Counted from the stretch's first letter, positions 10,001 through 16,289 are shown. The stretch: 18,363 nt of DNA from CANHCC01 sp040381555 (GCA_040381555.1 JBEIHC010000055.1:1-18363); one strand, 5' to 3'. Notes: a model not told the origin generated them from the letters alone. Translations and numbers: made by a program.

Positions 10001-10076
10001 TGAGAAGCAAAAGAAATTGACTCCCACTCCGGCAAATCAAGTTTCCCCTGAACCAGGTAAAAAGAAATCAAAGTGA
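7023..10076 (+). CDS. Large exported TPR-repeat protein (1017 aa)
   Basis: A secreted or periplasmic scaffold made almost wholly of tetratricopeptide repeats. A signal peptide covers about residues 1-18 (MRLLLSCLFFLTVFFLRAQ). Helical pairs of TPR type run from about residue 31 to about 980, with recurring A..YF..L and Y..YPSG/YPGT patterns such as AVTQLKSYLKKYPSGRF and AAEKYFRKVLTDY. These resemble the TPR_6 type seen in BamD and CpoB/YbgF. The C-terminal 20 residues are a proline- and lysine-rich tail (PEPGKKKSK). There are no catalytic motifs. ATG at 7023 lies 1 nt after the receptor's stop, and the stop overlaps the next start by 4 nt, so translation of the three genes is probably coupled. 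The context suggests that it holds together the receptor and the barrel that follows, possibly at the periplasmic face of the outer membrane. Partner and function are inferred. Confidence 0.9.
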   Translation: MRLLLSCLFFLTVFFLRAQNSLPGTYEASAQYQRAMDLFRLGQYEAASSAFQLFIASKTNTSQQNFVADYEAEAVYLKSLCAWHLDRPDAEAQLRSFLSSYPAHVSAPMARVWLARNTFRNKQYRETLQEIAPLSIPDAWLPDSVNQELRYMAGICWYQYRDYAKSLKYFSDLMQYEGQWKLEAIRYTGVIQYETSDFSGAIQTLNGLGISSHTAETVLALARSYYESGQLDALLNLTQQLPDNLKDPEIYLILAATSLRQEKYAAALEWFDRYQLQRNLNYPTLKYQYAYAAFRENRYALAKPIFEQLITQADSLSSLSSYYLAFCFLKEGKTESARLAFMRAASERVPSSISEDAMMEYAKISYQEKYLQDAVTQLKSYLKKYPSGRFVSEAKALIGEVLFYSNNYKESVAFLESAKTNDDRSLSAYQQSCYYYGLELYRKKAYKEADIYFRKGFNLTQEPGITAACRYWYAESQFRQGNYSESLRQYTELIQRPAAADVFQAEAWYGRAWANLMQENTVEAAEGFNRYLSMADKRKSPDLYQDALLRAGDCEFYLKNYREALKHFQEAQQTGLAYPDYAIFQSGRIQYRLEKYTEAAALFKKVIQNHRESDFRDDALDQVAETYLKWLLDYKSASQYSRQLIQEHPLSEFVPAAWNRMGIAAYNSNDKPAAEKYFRKVLTDYCQDTSMAVSALNNISFIVSSDQFADVMSQYRKACPEINPALEGVAWEAASDKYEASAWKDAIPLLSLYLREYPGTPRRTDALYFRAVCYDKIGEKDKALPDLEELSLSKIVHEKMGPAWKMMGEIYTRQKQWLKAGPAFQKAREFALSSSEKWEAGMLEVQARIELSEMKSALEVIESINLLPGLSLDQRFTLQLKKAGIYLAQNDTSLAKGEYSALVQEARESAIGAEAGYQIVRMQANSGNIEAAEESALQLKDAYSAYPEWVVKAYMVMIDAYIKAGDDFQAGSLIEYILSQPEEYFPGMKEEALEKQKKLTPTPANQVSPEPGKKKSK

Positions 10077-11716
10077 AAGCATCTATTCTAGTTATCGGAT
10101 TTATTGGCTTACTCTGGATCTCCACCCTCCAGGCTCAGAACCCATTTAATAAAGGGGAAGATTCTTTGGCAGTAGAGAATGTCCGAATTGAAAGCCTCAT
10201 TTTAACTGAAAAGCCTGAGCTTCGGGTGCCGGTTCCCGAAACACAATTTTCCCGGCCAAATTTAAAGTTCAATGAGCGGAATGTTCGGGTGGACTTTGTT
10301 CTGCCCCAAGCTTCCGTAAGAATTCCCCCTCCTTTAAATGCTCCTTTGCTTGACCAACCCAGCAGATACATTAAAATAGGGGGAGGGAGATTTGCTACTA
10401 CTTCAGCAGATGTTTACTGGTATAATGGACGCAATAAAAATACCGGATGGGGGATAGATGCCCATCATTCCGGGATGGCCAATGGGTATTTGCCCTATAC
10501 GGAATTCCTAGAGCATAAAGCGAATGGGCATTTGAATTGGTATAAAAATCGATTTATTCTAGGCCTCAAGGCTAATTTCCATCAGGCAGATTATCATCAT
10601 TATGGGGATCCGCTGTTGGTTAATACCCTAGATCAGCAATTGCGTACTCGAAGAAATTGGATTCGACTGAACTCGGATGTTTCTTTGAAGAGCAATGACC
10701 CTGGAGCTAAAACTACTTATTCTGGTACCTTAGGATTTCGAGTCTGGCAGGATAATTTACAATCTCAGGAGACGAATGTGATGGTGCAAATGGGCATCAG
10801 TACTTTCTTGAAAGATCAGTTACGCCTCGAGCCCGAATATGAGTTGATTGTTGGCAATAATAATGTCAACACTTTGAGTGAGGGGAGGATATTCAACCAT
10901 CTGCGGCCATTGATTGCCTGGAGAAAAGATAAAGTCGAGGTAAAGGCCGGTTTTGGTCTGAATGTGTATTCTGCGACAGAGAGCGAATCCCGATTCTATC
11001 CGCATATTCAAGGACGCTTTGAAATGCTCAAGGACAGACTGGAAATTGGGAGTGAAATTTCCGGGGGGATGAGGTATCAGATGATGTATCAGTGGATTGC
11101 TGAGAATCCTTATTTAGATACTCTTACCAGGGTATTGCCTTCAATCGATAAATATGTGGCGAAGCTTTATTTTTCAGGCAAATGGGCAAAATTGCTTACT
11201 TGGAAACTGAGCTTGCATGCCAGAGAAACAGATCGTCAGGCGGTATACTATTCTGCTCTCGGAAGGGAAGGGTACTTTACTGTTTTGTATGATACTGGTT
11301 TTGTGCAGCAAGGTATTCGATTGGACTGGACCTTAAACCGAATGAAGGAATGGGAAGGCGGGGGGGCTATCTCCTACAACAACAATCAAACGGGTACAGT
11401 GGCACATTTTTTTCATCAGCCTGCTTTTCGGGCGGAGGTATTTTTGTCCTGGATTCCGACCGATAGGTTAAAGTTTACCCTAAAGAATTACACTTTTGGA
11501 AGCAGGACTATGGGCATTGCCGCTACTGGAAATGCCTACTCCGTTGTTACTGCCCCGGCCTTTTCGGATATTGGAATTGGGCTGGAATATAGGTTTTACA
11601 AAAGATTCTCTCTATTTTTGGAGGCAAACAATCTGGCAGCTCAAACTTACCAACGGTGGTATTTATACCCCGAAAGGCCTCTGGATTTCAGAGGAGGGCT
11701 GTCAGCAGTGTTTTAA
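10073..11716 (+). CDS. Outer-membrane beta-barrel, TonB-receptor-like without plug
   Basis: A 547-residue outer-membrane protein starting at a GTG that overlaps the preceding stop (GTGA). A signal peptide covers residues 1-22 (ending TLQAQ). Residues about 23-105 are a strand-poor, proline-containing region (RVPVPETQFSRP, VRIPPPLNAPLLDQPSRYI) with no plug motifs. The rest alternates in strands with aromatic girdles, for example RLEPEYELIVGNNNV, and ends in FSLFLEANNLAAQTYQRW and RGGLSAVF, which resembles the last strands of TonB-dependent receptor barrels. It is probably an outer-membrane barrel of the same lineage that has lost, or never had, a plug and carboxypeptidase-like domain. It may depend on the full receptor or the TPR protein encoded just upstream. 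The substrate cannot be deduced. Confidence 0.75.
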   Translation: MKASILVIGFIGLLWISTLQAQNPFNKGEDSLAVENVRIESLILTEKPELRVPVPETQFSRPNLKFNERNVRVDFVLPQASVRIPPPLNAPLLDQPSRYIKIGGGRFATTSADVYWYNGRNKNTGWGIDAHHSGMANGYLPYTEFLEHKANGHLNWYKNRFILGLKANFHQADYHHYGDPLLVNTLDQQLRTRRNWIRLNSDVSLKSNDPGAKTTYSGTLGFRVWQDNLQSQETNVMVQMGISTFLKDQLRLEPEYELIVGNNNVNTLSEGRIFNHLRPLIAWRKDKVEVKAGFGLNVYSATESESRFYPHIQGRFEMLKDRLEIGSEISGGMRYQMMYQWIAENPYLDTLTRVLPSIDKYVAKLYFSGKWAKLLTWKLSLHARETDRQAVYYSALGREGYFTVLYDTGFVQQGIRLDWTLNRMKEWEGGGAISYNNNQTGTVAHFFHQPAFRAEVFLSWIPTDRLKFTLKNYTFGSRTMGIAATGNAYSVVTAPAFSDIGIGLEYRFYKRFSLFLEANNLAAQTYQRWYLYPERPLDFRGGLSAVF

Positions 11717-11722
11717 TCAATC

Positions 11723-13114
11723 ATGTCGCTGCCTGTTGAATTTTTACTGATAGACGCTTTGCGTCATTTGGATTCGTTTTCTGTACCCGGAATAGGAAGT
11801 TTTTATCGTGCTTATATTCCAGCTAAGATACAGGAGGTAGAAAAGAAAGTTCAAGCCCCTAGAGAAGTCATCGTTTTTACGGAAGAAATTAGTCCCTCAG
11901 GCGTTCGCGCTTTGGAGCAATTTCTGAATAGACCCGGAAATCCTGCGGTCGAGCAAGCCTTTGCTGCAGAGACGATGGGTAAAGAAATAATTCAAGTTCT
12001 GAATGTCAACGGAAAATATGAGTTAAAAGGCTTGGGCAGAATACTCTTGGGCAGTGCCGGACTGGAAGCGGAATGGAATGCAGATGTTCATCAGGCTATT
12101 TACTCCAACTTGTTTGGCTTCAAGGATGTTCTTCTTCCGGCAAAACAATCCGGGCAGGCTGCTACTCCCGCTATTTCTGCGCCGACCCCTGTTACTCCTA
12201 TAAAGGAAGTTACCCCTGTTGCTGCAGTCGTTCAGCCTCCTGTTTTGGATGTTCCCAAAGAACCAATCATTACTCCAAGCCCGGCAGTGCCAGTACCTGA
12301 GGTGGAAATTTTGCCTATCCCGAAACCCGTGGAAGTGTCTCCTCCTCAACCTGAAATTACGCCTCAGCCCCCAGTTGCCGAAGAAAAGCCGGTCATTCCA
12401 ACTCCAGAGCCCCAGGTAGTCCTCGTTGCTGAAGATAAACCCAAACCTGTTGTAACTGAAAATACTGCACCCGCTCCTGGGCCTGCTCAAAAGGCAGTTG
12501 ATAATTTCCGAAAAAAAGAAGAACGCAAAAAGCGGAAATTTCCTTGGGCTGTCACTCTAAGTGTTTTGCTTTTGGTTTTATTGGTGGGTTTATGGTTTTG
12601 GATACCCCAAAACGCTCCTAAACCTGTAGCTTCTGCTGAAGTGGAAGTTCCTAATGCTGAAGGTTCTAATGCTGAAGGATCTAATGCTGAAGGTTCTAAT
12701 GCTGAAGGTTCTAAAGTTGAAGGTTCTAATGCTGAAGCTTCTAAAGTTGAAGGTTCTAAAGTTGAAGGTTCTAAAGCTGAAGGTTCTAAAGCTAAAGGTT
12801 CTAAAGCTAAAGGTTCTAAAGCTAAAGGTTCTAAAGCTGAAGATCCAGCATCCCCAATAGAAGAACCTATAGAAATCTCATCTCCTCAAACAGGATATTA
12901 TTTAATTGTAGCCTCCTCTTCGAAAGAAGCCGATGTGCTCAAAGAAGCAGAATACTGGAAAAGTCAGGGTCTGACCACCGAAGTTATTCCTCCGGATACT
13001 ATCACAGATTTTTACCGATTGAGTGTACTCCATAGTACCAAAAGAGGGGAACTCGTTGCCAAAATGATTGAGCTTAAGGATGAAACTTATTCTTGGATAT
13101 TGAAGAAGAATTGA
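11723..13114 (+). CDS. HU-CCDC81-like / single TM / repeat linker / SPOR domain protein
   Basis: A 463-residue membrane protein with a clear domain order. Residues 1-60 and about 62-120 match the two bacterial CCDC81-type HU domains (PVEFLLIDALRHLDSFSVPG, GIGSFYRAYIPAKI, then VLNVNGKYELKGLGRILLG), which belong to the HU/IHF DNA-binding fold. Residues 140-258 are proline-rich and mostly lack structure. A basic patch (FRKKEERKKRK, 262-272) precedes one membrane helix (274-294), which by the positive-inside rule puts the N-terminus in the cytoplasm. Residues 311-375 are 13 pentapeptide repeats. A SPOR domain (about 388-463, YYLIVASSSKEADVLKEAEY then FYRLSVLHSTK) would bind denuded septal peptidoglycan. 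The family suggests a link between nucleoid and cell wall. This is the last gene of the run, 6 nt after the barrel gene. HU binding to DNA is inferred from fold; a protein-binding role is also possible. Confidence 0.88.
   Translation: MSLPVEFLLIDALRHLDSFSVPGIGSFYRAYIPAKIQEVEKKVQAPREVIVFTEEISPSGVRALEQFLNRPGNPAVEQAFAAETMGKEIIQVLNVNGKYELKGLGRILLGSAGLEAEWNADVHQAIYSNLFGFKDVLLPAKQSGQAATPAISAPTPVTPIKEVTPVAAVVQPPVLDVPKEPIITPSPAVPVPEVEILPIPKPVEVSPPQPEITPQPPVAEEKPVIPTPEPQVVLVAEDKPKPVVTENTAPAPGPAQKAVDNFRKKEERKKRKFPWAVTLSVLLLVLLVGLWFWIPQNAPKPVASAEVEVPNAEGSNAEGSNAEGSNAEGSKVEGSNAEASKVEGSKVEGSKAEGSKAKGSKAKGSKAKGSKAEDPASPIEEPIEISSPQTGYYLIVASSSKEADVLKEAEYWKSQGLTTEVIPPDTITDFYRLSVLHSTKRGELVAKMIELKDETYSWILKKN
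12651..12845 (+). repeat. 15-bp coding tandem repeat, 13 units
   Basis: Thirteen contiguous 15-bp units based on CTAATGCTGAAGGTT encode pentapeptides. The variants are mostly single-codon: NAEGS in units 1-4, mixed NAEAS and KVEGS in 5-8, KAEGS in 9, KAKGS in 10-12, and a degenerate last KAEDP. The unit length is a multiple of three, so units can be gained or lost without breaking the frame. Near-identity at DNA level points to recent expansion by slippage or unequal exchange. It lies between the membrane helix and the SPOR domain. Confidence 0.97.
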
Positions 13115-13202
13115 GAATTGTCGTTAAATTATTTCTGCTGCGCTGAAAGGGCATTTTGCTTTTGAGGTAGGAATTAGTCAATCGAAGTGTTTTTTTATTT
13201 GG

Positions 13203-13230
13203 TGTCAACCTGCTGAGTTGATATTCTTTT
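13203..13230 (+). terminator. Possible intrinsic terminator after the six-gene run
   Basis: A 7-bp stem (TGTCAAC with GTTGATA, one G-U pair) around a 7-nt loop is followed by TTCTTTT. It lies about 90 nt after the SPOR gene's stop. The stem is short and AT-rich, so the call is tentative. Confidence 0.3.
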
Positions 13231-13317
13231 GGCAGCCATAAAATGGGTCATAGTTATTTTGTGGGGAGTAAGATCTGATATTTATTGCAGATTCTATCCC
13301 TCACGCTGTCCTGAAAT

Positions 13318-13396
13318 GACATCTCCCTTTTGTGGGGGGGGTTAGCCCCACAAGGACATCTTCCTTTTGTTTGGGGCTTTAGCCTTTCCCCAAAGG
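13318..13396. repeat. Two tandem terminator-like hairpins with a shared 16-bp leader
   Basis: Direct repeats GACATCTCCCTTTTGT (13318-13333) and GACATCTTCCTTTTGT (13355-13370), 37 nt apart, each begin a hairpin. Hairpin 1 pairs TTGTGGGG (13330-13337) with CCCCACAA (13346-13353). Hairpin 2 pairs TTTGGGG (13370-13376) with CCCCAAA (13388-13394) and has a nested GGCT/AGCC. Stems are GC-rich with no long T-run on either strand. They could stop transcription from both directions between the convergent genes, or be an interspersed repeat. Confidence 0.65.
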
Positions 13397-13471
13397 ATTG
13401 TTTTATTCATCAATTTATACCGTTCTTAATTCCAGATTATGGCTTGCAAGGTTTTCTGTTCCTTGAAATTT

Positions 13472-13486
13472 TCCGTGCTTCACGCC
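13472..13486 (+). repeat. Isolated diverged copy of the 17-bp unit
   Basis: TCCGTGCTTCACGCC differs by one base from the core TCCGTGCGTCACGCC of the array at 13711-13778. It sits about 30 nt before the first palindromic element, and may be a remnant of a further element copy. Confidence 0.5.
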
Positions 13487-13514
13487 TCATCCTAATAAAA
13501 AATGCATACAATCC

Positions 13515-13727
13515 CACCGTCGTCCCTCGATACAGGCGGCGCATTAAAATAATTTATAATACGAATCTGGGTTAGCCGCCTTACTCGGGATGACTGCTTG
13601 GGTTGAACGAAAAATAGTCATGCCGAGTAGGTGCTGAATGTGGATTGAGCTTTCAAGAATTTTTGGCACCGTATCGAGGCAAGACGGGCTATGAAAAAGG
13701 GTAGAAATTATGCCGTGCGTCACACCC
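13515..13727. repeat. Nested palindromic element, copy A
   Basis: Four arms in order a-b-b'-a'. Arm a (13515-13540, core CCTCGATAC then GGCGGC) is partly complementary to a' (13666-13689, core GTATCGAGG). Arms b (13582-13595, TACTCGGGATGACT) and b' (13616-13629, AGTCATGCCGAGTA) form a 14-bp stem with one mismatch around a 20-nt loop. The end of a (GGCGGC) also pairs with GCCGCC at 13575-13580 across an AT-rich spacer, so a clover-like fold is possible. Copy A is followed by the 17-bp array. There is no coding capacity. It resembles REP-like or MITE-like intergenic elements, but no terminal target duplication is visible. Confidence 0.8.
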
Positions 13728-13778
13728 TGCCGTGCGTCACACCCTGCCGTGCGTCACGCCCCTCCGTGCGTCACGCCC
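13711..13778 (+). repeat. 17-bp tandem repeat, 4 units
   Basis: Four consecutive 17-bp units (TGCCGTGCGTCACACCC twice, then TGCCGTGCGTCACGCCC and CTCCGTGCGTCACGCCC) start at the 3' end of copy A. Copy B carries only one full unit (14007-14023) and a partial one (14024-14032). The difference indicates expansion in one copy. Confidence 0.9.
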
Positions 13779-13809
13779 TGCTGTCCCCATTTAAAAAATC
13801 TTGAAACTT

Positions 13810-14032
13810 CACCGTCGTCCCTCGATACAGGCGGCATAATAAATTAATTTATAATAATAAATTGGTTTCGCCGCCTTACTCGGGATGACTGTTTGGGTTG
13901 AATGCAAAATAGTCATGCCGAGTAGGTGCCGCATGTGGATTGAGCTTTCAGGTATTTTATGGCACCGTATCGAGGCAAGACGGGCTATGAAAAAGGGTAG
14001 AAATTATGCCGTGCGTCACACCCTTCCGTGCG
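13810..14032. repeat. Nested palindromic element, copy B
   Basis: A second copy in the same orientation as copy A, beginning 295 nt further on, with the same arm order. Arm a is at 13810-13835. Arms b (13877-13890) and b' (13911-13924) are identical in sequence to those of copy A. Arm a' starts at 13962. The downstream stretch GGCTATGAAAAAGGGTAGAA is also unchanged. Divergence is concentrated in the AT-rich spacer and the loops, while the stems are kept, which fits selection on structure or recent copying of a folded element. Confidence 0.8.
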
Positions 14033-14064
14033 AATGTAATTCAAGTTTCTATGCTTACTTGTAA

Positions 14065-14090
14065 TGGATTTTTACATTCAAATAAATCCA
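14065..14090. other. Small hairpin
   Basis: TGGATTT (14065-14071) pairs with AAATCCA (14084-14090) around a 12-nt loop. On the plus strand it is followed by a T-rich run (ATTTTTT, 14107-14113 after a gap). Function is unclear; it may contribute to convergent termination. Confidence 0.3.
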
Positions 14091-14143
14091 ATCGATTTTA
14101 TTCTGTATTTTTTACGCAAAGGAAAGAAGTTAGCCTATCTGCC

Positions 14144-14163
14144 ATGAAGAATTTAATCTTCAT
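14144..14163 (-). terminator. Hairpin just after the acyltransferase stop
   Basis: A perfect 7-bp stem (ATGAAGA with TCTTCAT) around a 6-nt loop lies 5 nt beyond the stop codon of the acyltransferase gene. On the gene's own strand no T-run follows, while the plus strand has CTTTTTA next to it. It may be an mRNA 3' end stabiliser rather than a classical terminator. Confidence 0.35.
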
Positions 14164-14168
14164 ACTTT

Positions 14169-15158
14169 TTATACTTTAATAGAGAATATCCACATACACT
14201 GCATCTTTCGGATTAACAGGGTGAGGAGTATAGGTAAAATAATTCCAGCTATAGTTCCTGCAATCAAATGTAATTCTCCATTATTAATATGTAGGAATTT
14301 TCCCATCACAATTCTTACCCCGCTTCCGGTTAAGACATGCAGTAAATAAATATATAAAGAGTTTTCTCCTAAGTACTGCAAACTCTGGGATATCCATTTA
14401 GGAAATGGGAATCCAGAAAGGGATAATACCCAAAATGAACCCAAGAGCGCGAGTGCTACTCCAATTAAATAGGTAGAAATCTCTGACTGCAAGTACCAAG
14501 CTTGTCCTAAGAAAAACAGAATACTGAATCCTGCCATGCGTTTATACTCATGCAAGTGGTGCAGTATTTTGTTTCTATTTTGCCAAAGAAGGATGCCAAT
14601 GTTGAAATAGAATAAATTATGGAGGGGAATCATCCAGTAACCCGCATAGTCAAAAGGTAGAAATCGAACAAAGGAAAGTCCAATCCCAATCAATACGGCA
14701 TACCTAGGGATATATCGAAATAATAAATAATTAATTATACAGATAATAAATAATGCATGCAAATACCAGAAGTGCGCTCTGGGTTGCCAGAGTATTCCAT
14801 ATAATTCGTTTATGGAAATTCCTTTATTGGTATAGGAACTGAGCACTACCTCAATTACCGTTTGAATAATACTCCAGACAAGATAAGGATATAAGATGGT
14901 TCCGGTTTTTATTCGGATAAAATGATCGGGGACTTTTTGGAAGGAGGGTTGAAATAGAAATCCGGACATAATGAAAAACAGGGGCATGTGAAAAGTGTAA
15001 ATACTTTTCACCAGATTTTCCATCCAGGTGGGGTAATTGAGTTCCGCTTGAATAATGCCCTCTCCCACATGACCAATCACCACGAGAATAATTCCTATTC
15101 CCCGGGCAATATCTAACCAATTCAGTCGAGTGAGTTTTGAATCAGGCAGGGAAGACAT
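14169..15158 (-). CDS. Acyltransferase-3 family membrane O-acyltransferase
   Basis: An integral inner-membrane enzyme that would move an acetyl or other short acyl group onto a sugar of a surface glycan. It is 329 residues with about ten hydrophobic helices. It carries the family's landmarks: LDIARGIGIILVVIGHV (15-31) with the catalytic-type His30 and Arg19, FHMPLFFIMSGFLF (56-69), HFWYLHALF (129-137), and GENSLYIYLLH (264-274). There is no extra C-terminal SGNH domain, so it is the single-domain type. ATG at 15158 overlaps the end of wecB by 17 bp, so the pair is co-transcribed. The link to wecB suggests that it decorates a polysaccharide containing ManNAc or a derivative; the exact acceptor is not known. 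Confidence 0.92.
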   Translation of the reverse strand: MSSLPDSKLTRLNWLDIARGIGIILVVIGHVGEGIIQAELNYPTWMENLVKSIYTFHMPLFFIMSGFLFQPSFQKVPDHFIRIKTGTILYPYLVWSIIQTVIEVVLSSYTNKGISINELYGILWQPRAHFWYLHALFIICIINYLLFRYIPRYAVLIGIGLSFVRFLPFDYAGYWMIPLHNLFYFNIGILLWQNRNKILHHLHEYKRMAGFSILFFLGQAWYLQSEISTYLIGVALALLGSFWVLSLSGFPFPKWISQSLQYLGENSLYIYLLHVLTGSGVRIVMGKFLHINNGELHLIAGTIAGIILPILLTLLIRKMQCMWIFSIKV

Positions 15159-16272
15159 GGCTTCGGAGCAAGGTTTCTATTTGCTGACAGGTAGTGCCGT
15201 CTCCATAAGGATTAACGGCTTTTGCCATTTTTTCATAGACTTCCGGATTGTCCATTAATTCACAGGCTGCAGTGTATATGTCTGTGGCTTCCGTTCCCAC
15301 TAATTGAGCAGTTCCTGCCAGTACGCCTTCCATTCTTTCGGTAACATTCCGCATGACCAGTACCGGTTTTCCCAGTGCAGGTGCCTCTTCTTGAATTCCT
15401 CCTGAGTCTGTTAGGATAAAATGGCATCGGGAGAGAATATAGATTAATTGAGGATAGCTGAGGGAATCCATTAAACGGATATTAGGCGCCTTTCCTAGAA
15501 TTCTAAAAACGGGTTCTTGTACATTAGGATTTAAATGCACGGGATAGAGGATTTCAACTTCGGGGTATCTTTCCGCAAATTTCAATAAGGCTTTACAAAT
15601 CGCTTCAAATGGTTCTCCAAAGCTTTCTCTCCTATGGCCGGTAACGAGGATGATTTTTTTATCCGAATTACCCAATTGAAACTGCTGTTCGAAAGGTTCT
15701 GTTCCTTCGGATTTAATTTTGTCTAGGCCTAATAATAGCGCATCAATTACTGTATTTCCGGTAACAAATACATTGCTTTGAATTCCTTCAGCCAGTAGAT
15801 TTTGTGCGGCTCCATTTGTAGGCGCAAAATGCCAACTGGCAATATGTCCGGCAATGATGCGATTGACTTCTTCAGGAAAGGGCGACAGTTTGTTTCCGCT
15901 TCTGAGTCCGGCTTCGATATGTACGACGGGAATTTGTCGGTAATAAGCTGCAAGAGCTCCCATACAGGCTGTGGTAGTATCTCCTTGTACCACCACGAAA
16001 TCGGGCTTTTCTTCAGATAGGATAGGGTCGAGACCCTCTAGAATTCGGCTGCTTAATCCTGCCAAACTTTGATTGGCGCGCATTAAATTCAGGTCAAAAT
16101 CCGGTTGGATAGTGAAAAATGCCAATACCTGATCCAACATTTCCCTGTGTTGCGCACTTACGCAAATTCGGGTATCCCAATATTCCGGGAATCGTTGGAA
16201 ATAGAGGATTAGCGGTGCCATCTTGATGGCTTCCGGTCTTGTGCCAAAAATGAAAAATACCTTCTTTCGCAT
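15142..16272 (-). CDS. wecB: UDP-N-acetylglucosamine 2-epimerase (non-hydrolysing)
   Basis: A cytoplasmic enzyme that interconverts UDP-GlcNAc and UDP-ManNAc, a precursor for capsule, O-antigen or similar glycans. It is 376 residues with the GT-B-like fold. Motifs in order: FFIFGTRPEAIKMAP (6-20, substrate loop), QGDTT (96-100, Asp98), HIEAGLRSGN (118-127, Glu120), PEEVNR (133-138, Glu134), GHRRESFGE (212-220, His213), and TDSGGIQEEAP (288-298, UDP binding). These match the catalytic Asp, Glu, Glu and His of the family. One small oddity is TERMEG (311-316), where most homologues have TERPE. ATG at 16272 gives a normal start. It diverges from the Wzi/RemB-like gene across a 74-nt gap. Confidence 0.97.
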   Translation of the reverse strand: MRKKVFFIFGTRPEAIKMAPLILYFQRFPEYWDTRICVSAQHREMLDQVLAFFTIQPDFDLNLMRANQSLAGLSSRILEGLDPILSEEKPDFVVVQGDTTTACMGALAAYYRQIPVVHIEAGLRSGNKLSPFPEEVNRIIAGHIASWHFAPTNGAAQNLLAEGIQSNVFVTGNTVIDALLLGLDKIKSEGTEPFEQQFQLGNSDKKIILVTGHRRESFGEPFEAICKALLKFAERYPEVEILYPVHLNPNVQEPVFRILGKAPNIRLMDSLSYPQLIYILSRCHFILTDSGGIQEEAPALGKPVLVMRNVTERMEGVLAGTAQLVGTEATDIYTAACELMDNPEVYEKMAKAVNPYGDGTTCQQIETLLRSHVFPA

Positions 16273-16281
16273 GTTACACTG

Positions 16282-16289
16282 CGAAGTTA
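16282..16289 (-). promoter_or_regulatory. Weak candidate -7 box (TAACTTCG) for wecB
   Basis: One mismatch to TAnnTTTG on the minus strand, 10 nt before the wecB start. No -33 element is recognised. Listed only because the 74-nt divergent gap must hold a promoter. Confidence 0.2.

Larger units (their letters stand above)
13115..14168. other. Gene-free intergenic region rich in structured repeats
   Basis: Between the convergent 3' ends of the SPOR-domain gene and the acyltransferase gene there are about 1.05 kb with no credible gene. The only longer frame, 13330-13575, runs through repeats and hairpins and resembles nothing. From left to right the stretch holds a weak hairpin (13203-13230), two tandem GC-rich hairpins (13318-13396), a lone diverged copy of a 17-bp unit (13472-13486), two copies of a nested palindromic element (13515-13727 and 13810-14032), a 17-bp tandem array, and two small hairpins near the acyltransferase stop. 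Segments 13115-13200 and 13231-13317 show nothing I can name. Confidence 0.85.

Noticed and set aside
12023..12490. 155-codon minus-strand frame opposite the Pro-rich linker
   Set aside because: Antisense of Pro/Ala codons gives Arg/Gly/Trp/Asn-rich text with no domain and no promoter; a shadow of the real gene.
12654..12860. Leu/Lys-rich repeat frame (MLKVL units) overlapping the SPOR gene
   Set aside because: It is the second frame of the 15-bp repeat. A repeat that is a multiple of three opens all frames. The domain-bearing frame is clear.
13330..13575. 81-codon frame in the intergenic region
   Set aside because: It starts within a hairpin and ends in a palindromic element, resembles no family, and has no recognisable start signals.
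13711..13778. CRISPR array
   Set aside because: Units are contiguous 17-mers with no unique spacers, and no cas gene is in the window.
13515..14032. Insertion sequence or integron
   Set aside because: No transposase or integrase frame, no clear target duplication, and no gene cassettes. The arms resemble attC-like folding only superficially.
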